A DNA stretch of 38,438 nucleotides from Streptomyces sp. MBT65 (GCF_016612545.1 NZ_JAENRY010000044.1:1-38438); one strand, 5' to 3'. Shown: positions 15,619 through 29,381, counted from the stretch's first letter. Notes: generated by a model not told the origin, from the letters alone. Translations and numbers: made by a program.

Positions 15619-16857
15619 ATGTCGGTCATCCCTGTCCTTGAGGCCGATGTCCTGCGTCGGCAGGATCCCGAGCTGGCCGAGATCCTGCTCGGGGAGCTGG
15701 CTCGGCAGTCGACGACGTTGCAGCTCGTCGCCGCCGAGAACTTCACCTCGGCCGCCGTGCTGGCCGCGCTCGGCTCCCCGCTCGCCAACAAGTACGCCGA
15801 GGGATATCCCGGCGCCCGCCACCACGGCGGCTGCGAGATCGTCGACGTCGCCGAGCGCGTCGCCGTAGAACGGGCGAAGGCGTTGTTCGGGGCCGAGCAC
15901 GCCAATGTGCAGGCGCATTCCGGGTCTTCGGCCGTGCTCGCCGCGTACGCCGCGCTGCTGCGGCCCGGGGACACCGTGCTGGCGCTGGGGCTGCCCTACG
16001 GCGGGCATCTCACGCACGGGTCGCCCGCGAACTTCTCGGGGCGGTGGTTCGACTTCGTCGCCTATGGCGTGGACGCGGAGACCGGGCTCATCGACTACGA
16101 CCAGGTGCGTTCCCTCGCCCGTACGCATCGGCCCAAGGCGATCGTGTGCGGGTCCATCGCCTACCCCCGGCACATCGACCACGCCTTCTTCCGCGAGGTC
16201 GCCGACGAGGTGGGCGCCTATCTCATCGCCGACGCCGCCCACCCCATCGGGCTCGTCGCCGGGGGAGCGGCGCCGAACCCGGTGCCGTACGCCGATGTCG
16301 TCTGCGCGACCACGCACAAGGTGCTGCGCGGGCCGCGCGGCGGGATGCTGCTGTGCGGCGCGGAACTGGCCGAGCGGGTCGACCGGGCCGTTTTCCCGTT
16401 CACGCAGGGCGGCGCGCAGATGCACACCATCGCCGCGAAGGCCGTCGCGTTCGGCGAGGCGGCGACGCCCGCCTTCACGGCGTACGCCCATCAGGTGGTC
16501 GCCAATGCCCGGGTGCTCGCGGCGGGGCTGGCGGCGGAGGGGTTCGTCGTCACGACGGGTGGGACCGACACCCATCTGATCACCGCCGATCCGTTGCCCC
16601 TCGGTGTCGACGGGCGCGTCGCCCGGGGTCAACTCGCCGCCGCCGGAATGGTGTTGGACTGCTGCGCGCTGCCGCACGGGGACAGTCGCGGGCTGCGGCT
16701 GGGGACGGCCGCGGTGACCACCCAGGGGATGGGGGAGGGCGAGATGGCGGGCATCGCCGCACTCCTCGCGGGTGTACTGCGCGGGCGGGTGGAGACCAAG
16801 GCGGCCCGTGACGAAGTGCGGGATCTTGTGGGTGGATTCCCGCCGTATCCGGGCTGA
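15619..16857 (+). CDS. Serine hydroxymethyltransferase family protein (glyA paralogue)
   Basis: PLP-dependent fold-I enzyme. SHMT interconverts serine and glycine using tetrahydrofolate. The product is 412 residues, normal length. Motifs are LQLVAAENFTSAAVLAALGS, NKYAEGYPGARHHGGCEIVDVAE, NVQAHSGSSAVLAAYAALL, and the PLP lysine in CATTHKVLRGPRGG at about K234. The order and motifs fit SHMT well, but Streptomyces usually carry another glyA, so this may be a second isozyme or a related aldolase. The ATG at 15619 follows GGAG and begins with the family N-terminus. It is not present at this site in mycobacteria (from memory), so it looks like an addition to the conserved block. Confidence 0.9.
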   Translation: MSVIPVLEADVLRRQDPELAEILLGELARQSTTLQLVAAENFTSAAVLAALGSPLANKYAEGYPGARHHGGCEIVDVAERVAVERAKALFGAEHANVQAHSGSSAVLAAYAALLRPGDTVLALGLPYGGHLTHGSPANFSGRWFDFVAYGVDAETGLIDYDQVRSLARTHRPKAIVCGSIAYPRHIDHAFFREVADEVGAYLIADAAHPIGLVAGGAAPNPVPYADVVCATTHKVLRGPRGGMLLCGAELAERVDRAVFPFTQGGAQMHTIAAKAVAFGEAATPAFTAYAHQVVANARVLAAGLAAEGFVVTTGGTDTHLITADPLPLGVDGRVARGQLAAAGMVLDCCALPHGDSRGLRLGTAAVTTQGMGEGEMAGIAALLAGVLRGRVETKAARDEVRDLVGGFPPYPG

Positions 16858-16986
16858 ACGGGGGTACCCGGACCCAGGTACACAGCCACACGTGCAACCA
16901 TCGTCGCTACCCGGAAGTCCCCAACCATATGCGTCCCTCGCTAGGGTGTGGGGCTGTGATGGCCAGCGAGACCTGTGGGGAAGCCT

Positions 16987-18306
16987 GTGCGTGAATACCT
17001 GCTGACGCTCTGCGTGACGGCCGCGGTGACGTATCTGCTGACCGGGCCGGTGCGGAAGTTCGCGATCGTGGCCGGAGCGATGCCCGAGATCAGGGCCCGT
17101 GACGTGCACCGGGAACCCACTCCGCGGCTCGGCGGTATCGCCATGTTCTTCGGTCTGTGCGCCGGTCTGCTGGTCGCCGACCATCTGACCAACCTCAGCG
17201 AGGTCTTCGACAACTCGAACGAGCCGCGCGCCCTGCTCTCCGGCGCCGCCCTGATCTGGCTGATCGGTGTCCTGGACGACAAGTTCGAGATCGACGCCCT
17301 GATCAAGCTGGGCGGCCAGATGATCGCCGCCGGCGTGATGGTCATGCAGGGTCTGACGATCCTGTGGCTGCCCATCCCGGGCGTCGGCAACGTCGCGCTG
17401 ACCCAGTGGCAGGGCACCCTGCTCACGGTCGCCCTGGTCGTCATCACCATCAACGCGGTCAACTTCGTCGACGGCCTCGACGGCCTCGCGTCCGGCATGG
17501 TCTGCATCGCCGCCGCCGCGTTCTTCCTGTACGCCTACCGCATCTGGTACTCGTACGGCATCGAGGCCGCCGCCCCGGCCACGCTCTTCTCGGCGATCCT
17601 GATGGGCATGTGCCTGGGCTTCCTGCCGCACAACATGCACCCCGCGCGGATCTTCATGGGCGACTCCGGCTCGATGCTGATCGGGCTGGTGCTGGCCGCG
17701 GGTGCGATCTCCATCACGGGACAGGTCGACCCGGACGCGCTTCAGCTGTTCGTCGGCTCCGAGAAGGCGGCGGTGCACCAGACGGTACCGGTCTACATCC
17801 CGCTGCTGCTGCCGCTGACGATCATCGCGGTGCCGGCCGCCGACCTGGTGCTGGCGATCGTCCGCCGTACCTGGCGGGGCCAGTCGCCGTTCGCCGCGGA
17901 CCGCGGCCATCTGCACCACCGGCTCCTGGAGATCGGCCACTCGCACAGCCGGGCGGTGCTGATCATGTACTTCTGGTCGGCGCTGATCGCGTTCGGCGCG
18001 CTGTCCTACTCGGTCAACTCGGCCTCGATGTGGATCGTCCTCGGCATCGTCTTCCTGAGCGCGATCGGGCTCGTACTGCTCCTGCTGCCGCGCTTCACGC
18101 CGCGCGCCCCGCGCTGGGCCGAGCACCTGGTTCCGCCGCGATATCGCCGTCGTGGGGCGGTAGTTGAGCCTGTGGTGGTGCTGGCGGAGGAGGACCGTGA
18201 TCCGCGTCCGCCGGTTGTCGCCGGAGTGTCAGGAGTCAACGGGGCGACCGCAGTCGGACCCCGTTCGCGGCTCCTGGACGGACGTAAAGCGGAGTCCTCA
18301 CGCTGA
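16987..18306 (+). CDS. wecA: WecA/MraY-type undecaprenyl-phosphate sugar-1-phosphate transferase
   Basis: Polytopic membrane enzyme that transfers a sugar-1-phosphate (GlcNAc-1-P in the WecA/Rfe group) from its UDP form to undecaprenyl phosphate. The product is about 439 residues with around ten hydrophobic helices. Family signatures are the Mg-binding VLDDKFEID at about 96-104, NFVDGLDGLASG at about 159-170, FMGDSGSM at about 224-231, and the His-rich RGHLHHRLLEIGHSHSR loop. The tail beyond about residue 370 is hydrophilic, variable and cytoplasmic. GTG at 16987 is chosen; GTG at 16975 in frame adds four residues. In Actinobacteria wecA lies just before the atp operon, as here. Confidence 0.92.
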   Translation: MREYLLTLCVTAAVTYLLTGPVRKFAIVAGAMPEIRARDVHREPTPRLGGIAMFFGLCAGLLVADHLTNLSEVFDNSNEPRALLSGAALIWLIGVLDDKFEIDALIKLGGQMIAAGVMVMQGLTILWLPIPGVGNVALTQWQGTLLTVALVVITINAVNFVDGLDGLASGMVCIAAAAFFLYAYRIWYSYGIEAAAPATLFSAILMGMCLGFLPHNMHPARIFMGDSGSMLIGLVLAAGAISITGQVDPDALQLFVGSEKAAVHQTVPVYIPLLLPLTIIAVPAADLVLAIVRRTWRGQSPFAADRGHLHHRLLEIGHSHSRAVLIMYFWSALIAFGALSYSVNSASMWIVLGIVFLSAIGLVLLLLPRFTPRAPRWAEHLVPPRYRRRGAVVEPVVVLAEEDRDPRPPVVAGVSGVNGATAVGPRSRLLDGRKAESSR

Positions 18307-18428
18307 CGCCCGCGCTGACGCCAAGGTAAGAATCTGACTAAAGCGTTGCCATCTCGTGGGCAGACAAAGCCGCCCTATACCAGACAAGTTGGCCGCTATT
18401 TTGCACAGACGCGCGCTATCACTCTCAT

Positions 18429-18446
18429 GTGTGACAGCGAGCACAC
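18429..18446 (+). promoter_or_regulatory. Palindrome upstream of the atp operon (site 1)
   Basis: GTGTG-acagcgag-CACAC, a perfect 5+5 palindrome with an 8-base spacer. It resembles the half-sites of CRP/FNR-family regulators and lies about 170 bases before atpI. Confidence 0.4.
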
Positions 18447-18475
18447 CTTCTAGGTAAAGACCGCATCAAATAGTT

Positions 18476-18491
18476 TGTGATACGGTTCACG
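18476..18491 (+). promoter_or_regulatory. CRP-like palindrome upstream of the atp operon (site 2)
   Basis: TGTGA-tacggt-TCACG matches the E. coli CRP consensus TGTGA-N6-TCACA at nine of ten positions, and nearly fits the reported Streptomyces Crp motif GTG-N6-GNCAC. It lies in a relatively A/T-rich stretch that probably includes the operon promoter. Confidence 0.5.
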
Positions 18492-18612
18492 AGAACCCGG
18501 GACAGAGCCGAAGGACCGTAGTGCGACGGTCCATTGGCGTGAGGTTCTCTCTCATCCCGGGACTACGCTCGTCCATGACGACACGCCCCCCTTAGCAAGC
18601 GGAGTTGCCGCC

Positions 18613-19026
18613 ATGCCGTCCAATGACGCCCGGATTCTCCTTCAAGCCGCTGTGCCCACAGCTGCCGTCGGCGCGATTGCCGCCGTCGTCAGTGCCGTGG
18701 TCGCCGGCGGTGAAGGAGCTATTGGGGCAGCCGTTGGGACGCTGATCGTGATCCTCTTCATGGGAATCGGGCTCTACGTTCTGCAGCGCACTGCCAAATC
18801 GCTTCCGCACCTGTTCCAGGCGATGGGCCTCATGCTCTTCGCGGCGCAGATTCTTCTGTTGTTCATTTTCCTCGCCGCGTTCAAGCACACCACGCTGTTC
18901 AATCCCAAGGCCTTCGCGTTCACGCTGCTCGCCGGAACCATCGTCTGGACCGCCGCGCAGACCCGTGCCCACATGAAGGCCAAGATCCTCTACGTCGAGC
19001 CCGAGAAGTCGGGGCACTCGTCGTGA
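18613..19026 (+). CDS. atpI: ATP synthase I-like protein
   Basis: A small 137-residue membrane protein at the head of the ATP synthase operon. Four hydrophobic segments are visible, beginning LLQAAVPTAAVGAIAAVVSAVVAGG and ending near LLAGTIVWTAAQ. AtpI proteins assist assembly of the c-ring or Mg handling. The sequence is poorly conserved, and the call rests mainly on size, topology and place directly before atpB. The ATG at 18613 follows GCGGAG. Its TGA is followed by a 225-base gap before atpB. Confidence 0.85.
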   Translation: MPSNDARILLQAAVPTAAVGAIAAVVSAVVAGGEGAIGAAVGTLIVILFMGIGLYVLQRTAKSLPHLFQAMGLMLFAAQILLLFIFLAAFKHTTLFNPKAFAFTLLAGTIVWTAAQTRAHMKAKILYVEPEKSGHSS

Positions 19027-19251
19027 GAGGTAGGGCCGGGATAAGAGCACGTAAGCGACCCTGCTATCGTCCGGTGCCAACTGCGGCATCGCGGGCGCGG
19101 GCATCTGAGCTGACGCCTGCTCAATCGCGAGGCTCGATGCCCCACTGCCGCCCCCACATCCGTAACACCAGTCCAGTGCCGAACCGCGGCTGTCCGCCGC
19201 GCCGACACAACGAGGTTGCCGTACCTATGCGCCACGCTGAAGGAGCCCGCG
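19027..19251 (+). other. atpI-atpB spacer
   Basis: About 225 bases without a supported gene. It ends with a strong ribosome site AAGGAG (19240-19245) for atpB. No clear terminator or promoter is visible. Confidence 0.45.
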
Positions 19252-20073
19252 GTGAGTGCTGACCCGACGCAGGTGCTCGCCTTCGAGACCGACTGCCACA
19301 TCTTCGACGGCTGTGGCTTCCCGGCTCCCGGCCTGCACTCGTTCCTGTTCAAGCCCCTTCTGGGGGACGGCGACAGCAACTTGTACTTCAACAAGACGAT
19401 GCTGCTGGCGCTGCTCGGCTCGATCATCGTCGTCGGCTTCTTCTGGGCCGCCTTCCGCAAGCCGAAGGTCGTCCCCGGCAAGCTGCAGATGGTCGCCGAG
19501 TCCGGCTACGACTTCATCCGCCGCGGTGTCGTCTACGAGACCATCGGCAAGAAGGAAGGCGAGAAGTACGTACCGCTCGTCGTCTCGCTCTTCTTCTTCA
19601 TCTGGATGATGAACATCTGGTCGATCGTCCCGGTCGCCCAGTTCCCGGTGACGGCGATCATTTCCTATCCGGCCGTTCTCGCGGGCATCGTCTACATCCT
19701 GTGGGTGTCGCTGACGTTCAAGCGGCACGGATTCGTCGGTGCCTTCAAGAACTTCAGCGGTTACGACAAGTCGCTCGGCGCGGTTCTCCCGCTGGCGATG
19801 GGCATCGAGCTGCTCTCGAACCTGATCGTCCGGCCGTTCACGCACGCGGTGCGACTGTTCGCGAACATGTTCGCGGGCCACACCCTGCTGCTGCTGTTCA
19901 CGATCGCCAGCTGGTACCTGCTCAACGGCATCGGGATCGCCTACGCGGGTGTCTCGTTCGTCATGGTCCTCGTGATGACGGCCTTCGAGCTCTTCATCCA
20001 GGCTCTGCAGGCGTATGTCTTCGTGCTGCTGACCTGCACCTTCATCCAGGGCGCGCTCGCCGAGAACCACTGA
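19252..20073 (+). CDS. atpB: F1Fo ATP synthase subunit a
   Basis: Membrane stator subunit that forms the proton half-channels against the c-ring. The product is 273 residues with five to six membrane segments. The essential arginine lies in THAVRLFANMFAGH at about R201, equivalent to E. coli R210. The C-terminal helix ELFIQALQAYVFVLLTCTFI carries the conserved Gln-Ala pattern. The GTG at 19252 is chosen because AAGGAG lies 6 bases upstream; the frame is open slightly further, to a TTG at 19216, with no ribosome site. atpE follows after 75 bases. Confidence 0.97.
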   Translation: MSADPTQVLAFETDCHIFDGCGFPAPGLHSFLFKPLLGDGDSNLYFNKTMLLALLGSIIVVGFFWAAFRKPKVVPGKLQMVAESGYDFIRRGVVYETIGKKEGEKYVPLVVSLFFFIWMMNIWSIVPVAQFPVTAIISYPAVLAGIVYILWVSLTFKRHGFVGAFKNFSGYDKSLGAVLPLAMGIELLSNLIVRPFTHAVRLFANMFAGHTLLLLFTIASWYLLNGIGIAYAGVSFVMVLVMTAFELFIQALQAYVFVLLTCTFIQGALAENH

Positions 20074-20385
<312 letters not shown>

Positions 20386-20426
20386 TCAGTCGATCAGCAA
20401 CAGCCCACTAGACGAAAGGCACTGAC

Positions 20427-20969
20427 ATGAGCCAGCTGCTCATTCTGGCGGCCGAGAAGGAAAACCCTCTCGTCCCGCCGATCCCCGAGCTTGTCATCGG
20501 CCTGATCGCCTTCGTCATCGTCTTCGGCTTCCTCGCCAAGAAGCTCCTCCCGAACATCAACAAGGTTCTGGACGAGCGCCGCGAGGCCATCGAGGGCGGT
20601 ATCGAGAAGGCCGAGGCCGCCCAGACCGAGGCCCAGAGCGTGCTTGAGCAGTACAAGGCTCAGCTCGCCGAGGCCCGGCACGAGGCCGCGCGGCTGCGCC
20701 AGGAGGCGCAGGAGCAGGGCGCCACGCTCATCGCCGAGATGCGCGCGGAAGGCCAGCGGCAGCGCGAGGAGATCGTCGCCGCCGGTCACACGCAGATCGA
20801 CGCCGACCGCAAGGCCGCTTCGCAGGCGCTGCGCCAGGACGTGGGCAAGCTCGCCACCGACCTGGCCGGCAAGCTCGTCGGCGAGTCCCTCGAGGACCAC
20901 GCCCGGCAGAGCCGTGTGATCGACCGTTTCCTCGATGAGCTCGAGGAGAAGGCCGAGGCCGCGCGATGA
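20427..20969 (+). CDS. atpF: F1Fo ATP synthase subunit b
   Basis: Peripheral stalk subunit of 180 residues. One N-terminal membrane helix (about 24-44, LVIGLIAFVIVFGFLAKKLL) is followed by a long charged coiled coil rich in Ala, Glu, Gln and Arg, which dimerises and reaches F1. The end of the gene overlaps atpH by 4 bases (ATGA at 20966-20969), indicating translational coupling of two stalk subunits. GAAAGG precedes the ATG. Confidence 0.97.
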   Translation: MSQLLILAAEKENPLVPPIPELVIGLIAFVIVFGFLAKKLLPNINKVLDERREAIEGGIEKAEAAQTEAQSVLEQYKAQLAEARHEAARLRQEAQEQGATLIAEMRAEGQRQREEIVAAGHTQIDADRKAASQALRQDVGKLATDLAGKLVGESLEDHARQSRVIDRFLDELEEKAEAAR

Positions 20970-21781
20970 ACGGAGCGAGCCGCGAGGCCCTGGCAGCCGC
21001 ACGTGAGCGTCTCGACGCGCTGACGGACTCCACGTCCGTGAACGCGACGCAGCTCGCCGACGAGCTGGCCGCCGTCACCGCGCTGCTCGGCCGTGAGGTG
21101 TCCCTGCGCCGGGTCCTCACCGACCCGGCGCAGGACGGCGAGGCCAAGGCCCAGCTTGCCGAGCGCCTGCTCGGCGGCCAGGTCGGCGGCCCCGCCCTCG
21201 ACCTGCTGTCCGGCATGGTGCGCTCCCGCTGGTCGCAGTCCCGCGACCTGGTGGACGCGCTGGAGGAGCTGGCGGCCACCGCCGACCTCACCGCCGCCCA
21301 GCAGTCGGGCGAGCTCGACGACGTCGAGGACGAACTGTTCCGGTTCGGCCGGATCGTCGCCTCGAACACCGGACTGCGCGCCGCGCTGACCAACCGCGCC
21401 GCCGGCACCACGGCCAAGAGCGAGCTGCTCGGCAGCCTGCTCGGCGGCCGCGCCAAGCCGGCCACCGAGCGACTGGTGACCCGCCTGGTGACCGCGCCCC
21501 GGGGACGTAGCCTGGAAGCGGGACTCGAGTCCCTGTCCAAGCTCGCCGCCGAGCGCCGCAGCCGCCTGGTCGCGGTCGTCACCACGGCGGTCCCGCTGAG
21601 CGACCCGCAGAAGCAGCGCCTGGGCGCCGCCCTCGCGAAGCTCTACGGCCGCCACATGCACCTGAACATCGACGTGGACCCCGAGGTCCTCGGCGGGATC
21701 CGGGTGCAGGTCGGCGACGAGATCATCAACGGCTCCATCGCGGACCGCCTCGATGACGCCGCTCGCCGCATGGCGAGCTAG
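20966..21781 (+). CDS. atpH: F1Fo ATP synthase subunit delta
   Basis: Delta subunit joining the peripheral stalk to the top of F1. The product is 271 residues, longer than the 177 of E. coli, as is usual in high-GC actinobacteria. An N-terminal helical extension precedes the conserved C-terminal part [50 protein letters not shown]. Start and stop overlap with atpF supports the ATG at 20966. A 131-base structured gap precedes atpA. Confidence 0.96.
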   Translation: MNGASREALAAARERLDALTDSTSVNATQLADELAAVTALLGREVSLRRVLTDPAQDGEAKAQLAERLLGGQVGGPALDLLSGMVRSRWSQSRDLVDALEELAATADLTAAQQSGELDDVEDELFRFGRIVASNTGLRAALTNRAAGTTAKSELLGSLLGGRAKPATERLVTRLVTAPRGRSLEAGLESLSKLAAERRSRLVAVVTTAVPLSDPQKQRLGAALAKLYGRHMHLNIDVDPEVLGGIRVQVGDEIINGSIADRLDDAARRMAS

Positions 21782-21808
21782 CAGCACCCATACAAAGACG
21801 TAGTAAGG

Positions 21809-21865
21809 CGGCCCGAGTTGGGCCGTGCAGAGGATTCACCTCGTTCATGGGGGGAGTCCCCCCAT
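21809..21865 (+). other. Two hairpins in the atpH-atpA spacer
   Basis: CGGCCC-gagtt-GGGCCG (21809-21825) is a 6-bp stem, and ATGGGGGG-agt-CCCCCCAT (21847-21865) is a perfect 8-bp stem with a 3-base loop. Neither is followed by a T-run. They may protect or pause the polycistronic RNA just before atpA. Confidence 0.65.
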
Positions 21866-21912
21866 CCCCCCAAGTGAAACTTCGGGCCCAACAAGGAGAG
21901 CAGGGAACCCAG

Positions 21913-23502
<1,590 letters not shown>

Positions 23503-23523
23503 CGTAAGGAAGGGACCTGACTC

Positions 23524-25877
<2,354 letters not shown>

Positions 25878-25893
25878 CCCCACGCTTCACCTG

Positions 25894-25920
25894 AGGGGGT
25901 GGGGCCGTGTCCCACCCCCT
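25894..25920 (+). terminator. Intra-operon hairpin between atpD and atpC
   Basis: AGGGGGTGGG (25894-25903) pairs perfectly with CCCACCCCCT (25911-25920), a 10-bp GC stem with a 7-base loop, 17 bases after the atpD stop. No T-run follows. It could attenuate transcription or block 3' exonucleases, so less atpC message would be made than atpD message. Confidence 0.65.
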
Positions 25921-25988
25921 CTCCCACGCCCACTAGAATTGACCCAACACCCGGCACGACCGCCGGGTGGTGACCCGAGGAGCCCACC

Positions 25989-26363
25989 TTGGCTGCTGAG
26001 CTGCATGTCGAGCTCGTCGCCGCGGACCGCCAGGTCTGGTCCGGCGAGGCCACCCTGGTCGTCGCGCGTACCACGTCCGGCGACATCGGCGTCATGCCCG
26101 GTCACCAGCCGCTGCTCGGTGTGCTGGAGTCGGGCCCGGTGACCATCCGTACGAGCGACGGAGGGACGGTCGTCGCCGCGGTGCACGGCGGTTTCATCTC
26201 GTTCGCGGACAACAAGCTGTCGCTGCTCGCCGAGATCGCCGAGCTGTCGGACGAGATCGACGTCCAGCGCGTGGAGCGCGAGCTGGAGCAGGCGAAGGCG
26301 GCGGGCGACGAGTCCGCCGAGCGCCGCGCGGACGTCCGACTGCGTGCGGTGGAGACGCGCTGA
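25989..26363 (+). CDS. atpC: F1Fo ATP synthase subunit epsilon
   Basis: Rotor and regulatory subunit of 124 residues. The N-terminal beta sandwich (LHVELVAADRQVWSGEATLVVARTTSGDIGVMPGHQPLLGVLESG) is typical. The C-terminal two-helix part, which inhibits ATP hydrolysis in many bacteria, is short and charged (VERELEQAKAAGDESAERRADVRLRAVETR). The start is TTG at 25989 with AGGAG about 6 bases upstream, matching the family N-terminus. It is the last gene of the operon and is followed by a strong terminator. Confidence 0.97.
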   Translation: MAAELHVELVAADRQVWSGEATLVVARTTSGDIGVMPGHQPLLGVLESGPVTIRTSDGGTVVAAVHGGFISFADNKLSLLAEIAELSDEIDVQRVERELEQAKAAGDESAERRADVRLRAVETR

Positions 26364-26390
26364 ACCCAGCGTTGACGCGATGACGTGACT

Positions 26391-26454
26391 CAGCCGCGGC
26401 TGGGACCGGAGGAATCCGGCCCCAGCCGCGGCTGAGGCGAATGTGGGTGTTTTT
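26391..26454 (+). terminator. Strong terminator of the atp operon
   Basis: CAGCCGCGGCTGGG (26391-26404) pairs perfectly with CCCAGCCGCGGCTG (26421-26434). After one mismatch the stem continues CCGGA/TCCGG and closes with a GGAA tetraloop. A TTTTTT run follows at 26450-26455. Both arms contain the palindrome CAGCCGCGGCTG. Confidence 0.92.
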
Positions 26455-26501
26455 TCCGTTCCGTTACCTGTTTTACCTAGGAGACGAGGAGGTCGGTGTC
26501 G

Positions 26502-26948
26502 ATGGTCCTCGCTCTGACTGTGTGCGGAATCGTGGTGGCCCTGGTGGTGCTGGGGCTGTTCGTCTTCGGCCTGCGCCGCAGACTCATCCAGCGCTCCGGC
26601 GGCACCTTCGACTGTTCGCTCCGCTGGGACGTCCCGGAGAAACCCGACACCAACGGCAAGGGCTGGAGCTACGGCGTCGCCCGCTACAACGGCGACCGCA
26701 TCGAGTGGTACCGCGTCTTCTCCTACGCCTACCGCCCGCGCCGCACCCTGGAACGCTCGGCGATCGAGGTGGCCGGCCGCCGCCTCCCCGAGGGCGAGGA
26801 GGAGCTGGCGCTGCTCTCCGACGCGATCATCCTGACCTGTCTGCACCGGGGCACGCGGCTCGAACTCGCCATGAGCGAAGACGCGTTGACCGGTTTCCTG
26901 GCCTGGCTGGAGGCGGCACCCCCCGGCCAGCGGGTCAACGTGGCCTGA
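26502..26948 (+). CDS. DUF2550 family membrane-anchored protein
   Basis: A 148-residue protein with one N-terminal membrane segment (LALTVCGIVVALVVLGLFVFGL) followed by RRRLIQRSGGTFDCSLRW and a soluble domain of mixed strands and helices ending EDALTGFLAWLEAAPPGQR. Proteins of this kind follow atpC in many Actinobacteria, including mycobacteria (Rv1312, from memory); the function is unknown. The ATG at 26502 is chosen because AGGAGG lies 9 bases upstream; GTG at 26496 would leave only 3 bases. It begins 138 bases after atpC and beyond the terminator, so it is probably expressed separately. Confidence 0.9.
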   Translation: MVLALTVCGIVVALVVLGLFVFGLRRRLIQRSGGTFDCSLRWDVPEKPDTNGKGWSYGVARYNGDRIEWYRVFSYAYRPRRTLERSAIEVAGRRLPEGEEELALLSDAIILTCLHRGTRLELAMSEDALTGFLAWLEAAPPGQRVNVA

Positions 26949-27144
26949 TCGGACACACCGGGTTGGGTATGTCGGCCTGGCTGACGACGACCGTGTGCGG
27001 CGCGGAGCCGATTGTCACGGTGACGTCCACCGGAGAGGCGGCGATGAGAGCGGCTGCGGCGGCCGTGGTGAGGGCGCCGGCGGACGCGGCCCAGGAGTGG
27101 ACGGACCTCTTGCCGGTGCGGGACGTGGTGGTCCTGCGCTTCAT
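26935..27144 (-). CDS. Possible small secreted peptide, 69 residues
   Basis: Minus-strand frame starting at ATG (27144-27142) behind a GGGGGAAACC ribosome-like site. The basic N-terminus MKRRTTTSRTGKRS is followed by an Ala-rich hydrophobic stretch (AGALTTAAAAALIAAS) as in signal peptides, then a short polar tail with Val/Thr strands and one cysteine (DIPNPVCPIRPR). It overlaps the DUF2550 gene end by 14 bases in convergent orientation. I do not recognise a family. It fills what would otherwise be an empty 400-base gap downstream of the chitinase on the same strand. Confidence 0.35.
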   Translation of the reverse strand: MKRRTTTSRTGKRSVHSWAASAGALTTAAAAALIAASPVDVTVTIGSAPHTVVVSQADIPNPVCPIRPR

Positions 27145-27232
27145 GGTTTCCCCCGTGGTGCGGTGTTCCGCTTGCTGTCGTAGGACCAAGATGCCCCAGG
27201 TCAGCAGCTTCCTACCGACGCCAACCGGCCTC

Positions 27233-27261
27233 CACCCCGGGCCGAAGGGCCCTCCGGGGTG
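27233..27261 (-). terminator. Hairpin downstream of the chitinase gene
   Basis: CACCCCGG (27233-27240) pairs with CCGGGGTG (27254-27261), with further pairing of GCC/GGC inside. It lies about 85 bases beyond the chitinase stop on the minus strand. No T-run is seen, so its role as a terminator is tentative. Confidence 0.45.
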
Positions 27262-27345
27262 CACGCCGGGGGCGCGCGCCGTTCGCAACGCGCCGCGGAC
27301 AGACCGGAGAGGTCCGCCCGCGGCGGTGTGCTGAGGGGGTGGGGA

Positions 27346-29172
<1,827 letters not shown>

Positions 29173-29240
29173 TGAGCGCCTCCTCAGGGTGTCGGGGGTG
29201 ACAGGGGGCGCGACTGAGCCTTCGCGCCCACGGTGCCGTG

Positions 29241-29283
29241 AGAATAGAAAGGTCTGGACCACGGGTCAATAGGTCTGGACCAC
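29241..29283 (-). promoter_or_regulatory. Chitinase promoter with two direct repeats (DasR/chitin-type operators)
   Basis: AGGTCTGGACCAC occurs at 29250-29262 and again exactly at 29271-29283 (plus-strand reading), 21 bp apart. These 12-13 bp repeats are the known mark of Streptomyces chitinase promoters and resemble DasR dre sites (TGGTCTAGACCA core). On the minus strand TTGACC (29269-29264) and TATTCT (29246-29241) form a -35/-10 pair with 17-bp spacing. One repeat lies inside the spacer and one just upstream of -35, so binding would block RNA polymerase. Confidence 0.88.
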
Positions 29284-29381
29284 TTTGGTAGGGGTGTGCT
29301 AAACCCCAATTCACGCACCGGCAAAGTCACTTGACCCCGGCCGCGCCCCCCGACGCGGCGCGCAACCGCTCCGACAGCTGG

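Larger units (their letters stand above)
18307..18612 (+). promoter_or_regulatory. atp operon control region and structured leader
   Basis: The region has no gene and is clearly more A/T-rich than its surroundings. Promoter-like boxes include TTGCCA at 18346 and CTATAC at 18375, but their spacing (about 23-24 bases) is too wide for a confident call. The 3' part can fold: GAGAACC (18491-18497) pairs with GGTTCTC (18543-18549), enclosing a second perfect hairpin GGACCGT-agtgcg-ACGGTCC (18513-18532). A competing pairing uses two copies of CCCGGGAC, which is largely self-complementary. Confidence 0.6.

Noticed and set aside
15577..18126. 849-codon minus-strand frame opposite glyA and wecA
   Set aside because: It spans two well-supported genes on the other strand and has Arg/Asp/His-rich shadow composition.
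18346..18381. sigma70-type promoter TTGCCA / CTATAC for the atp operon
   Set aside because: The spacing of about 23-24 bases is too long; only the region, not these boxes, is supported.
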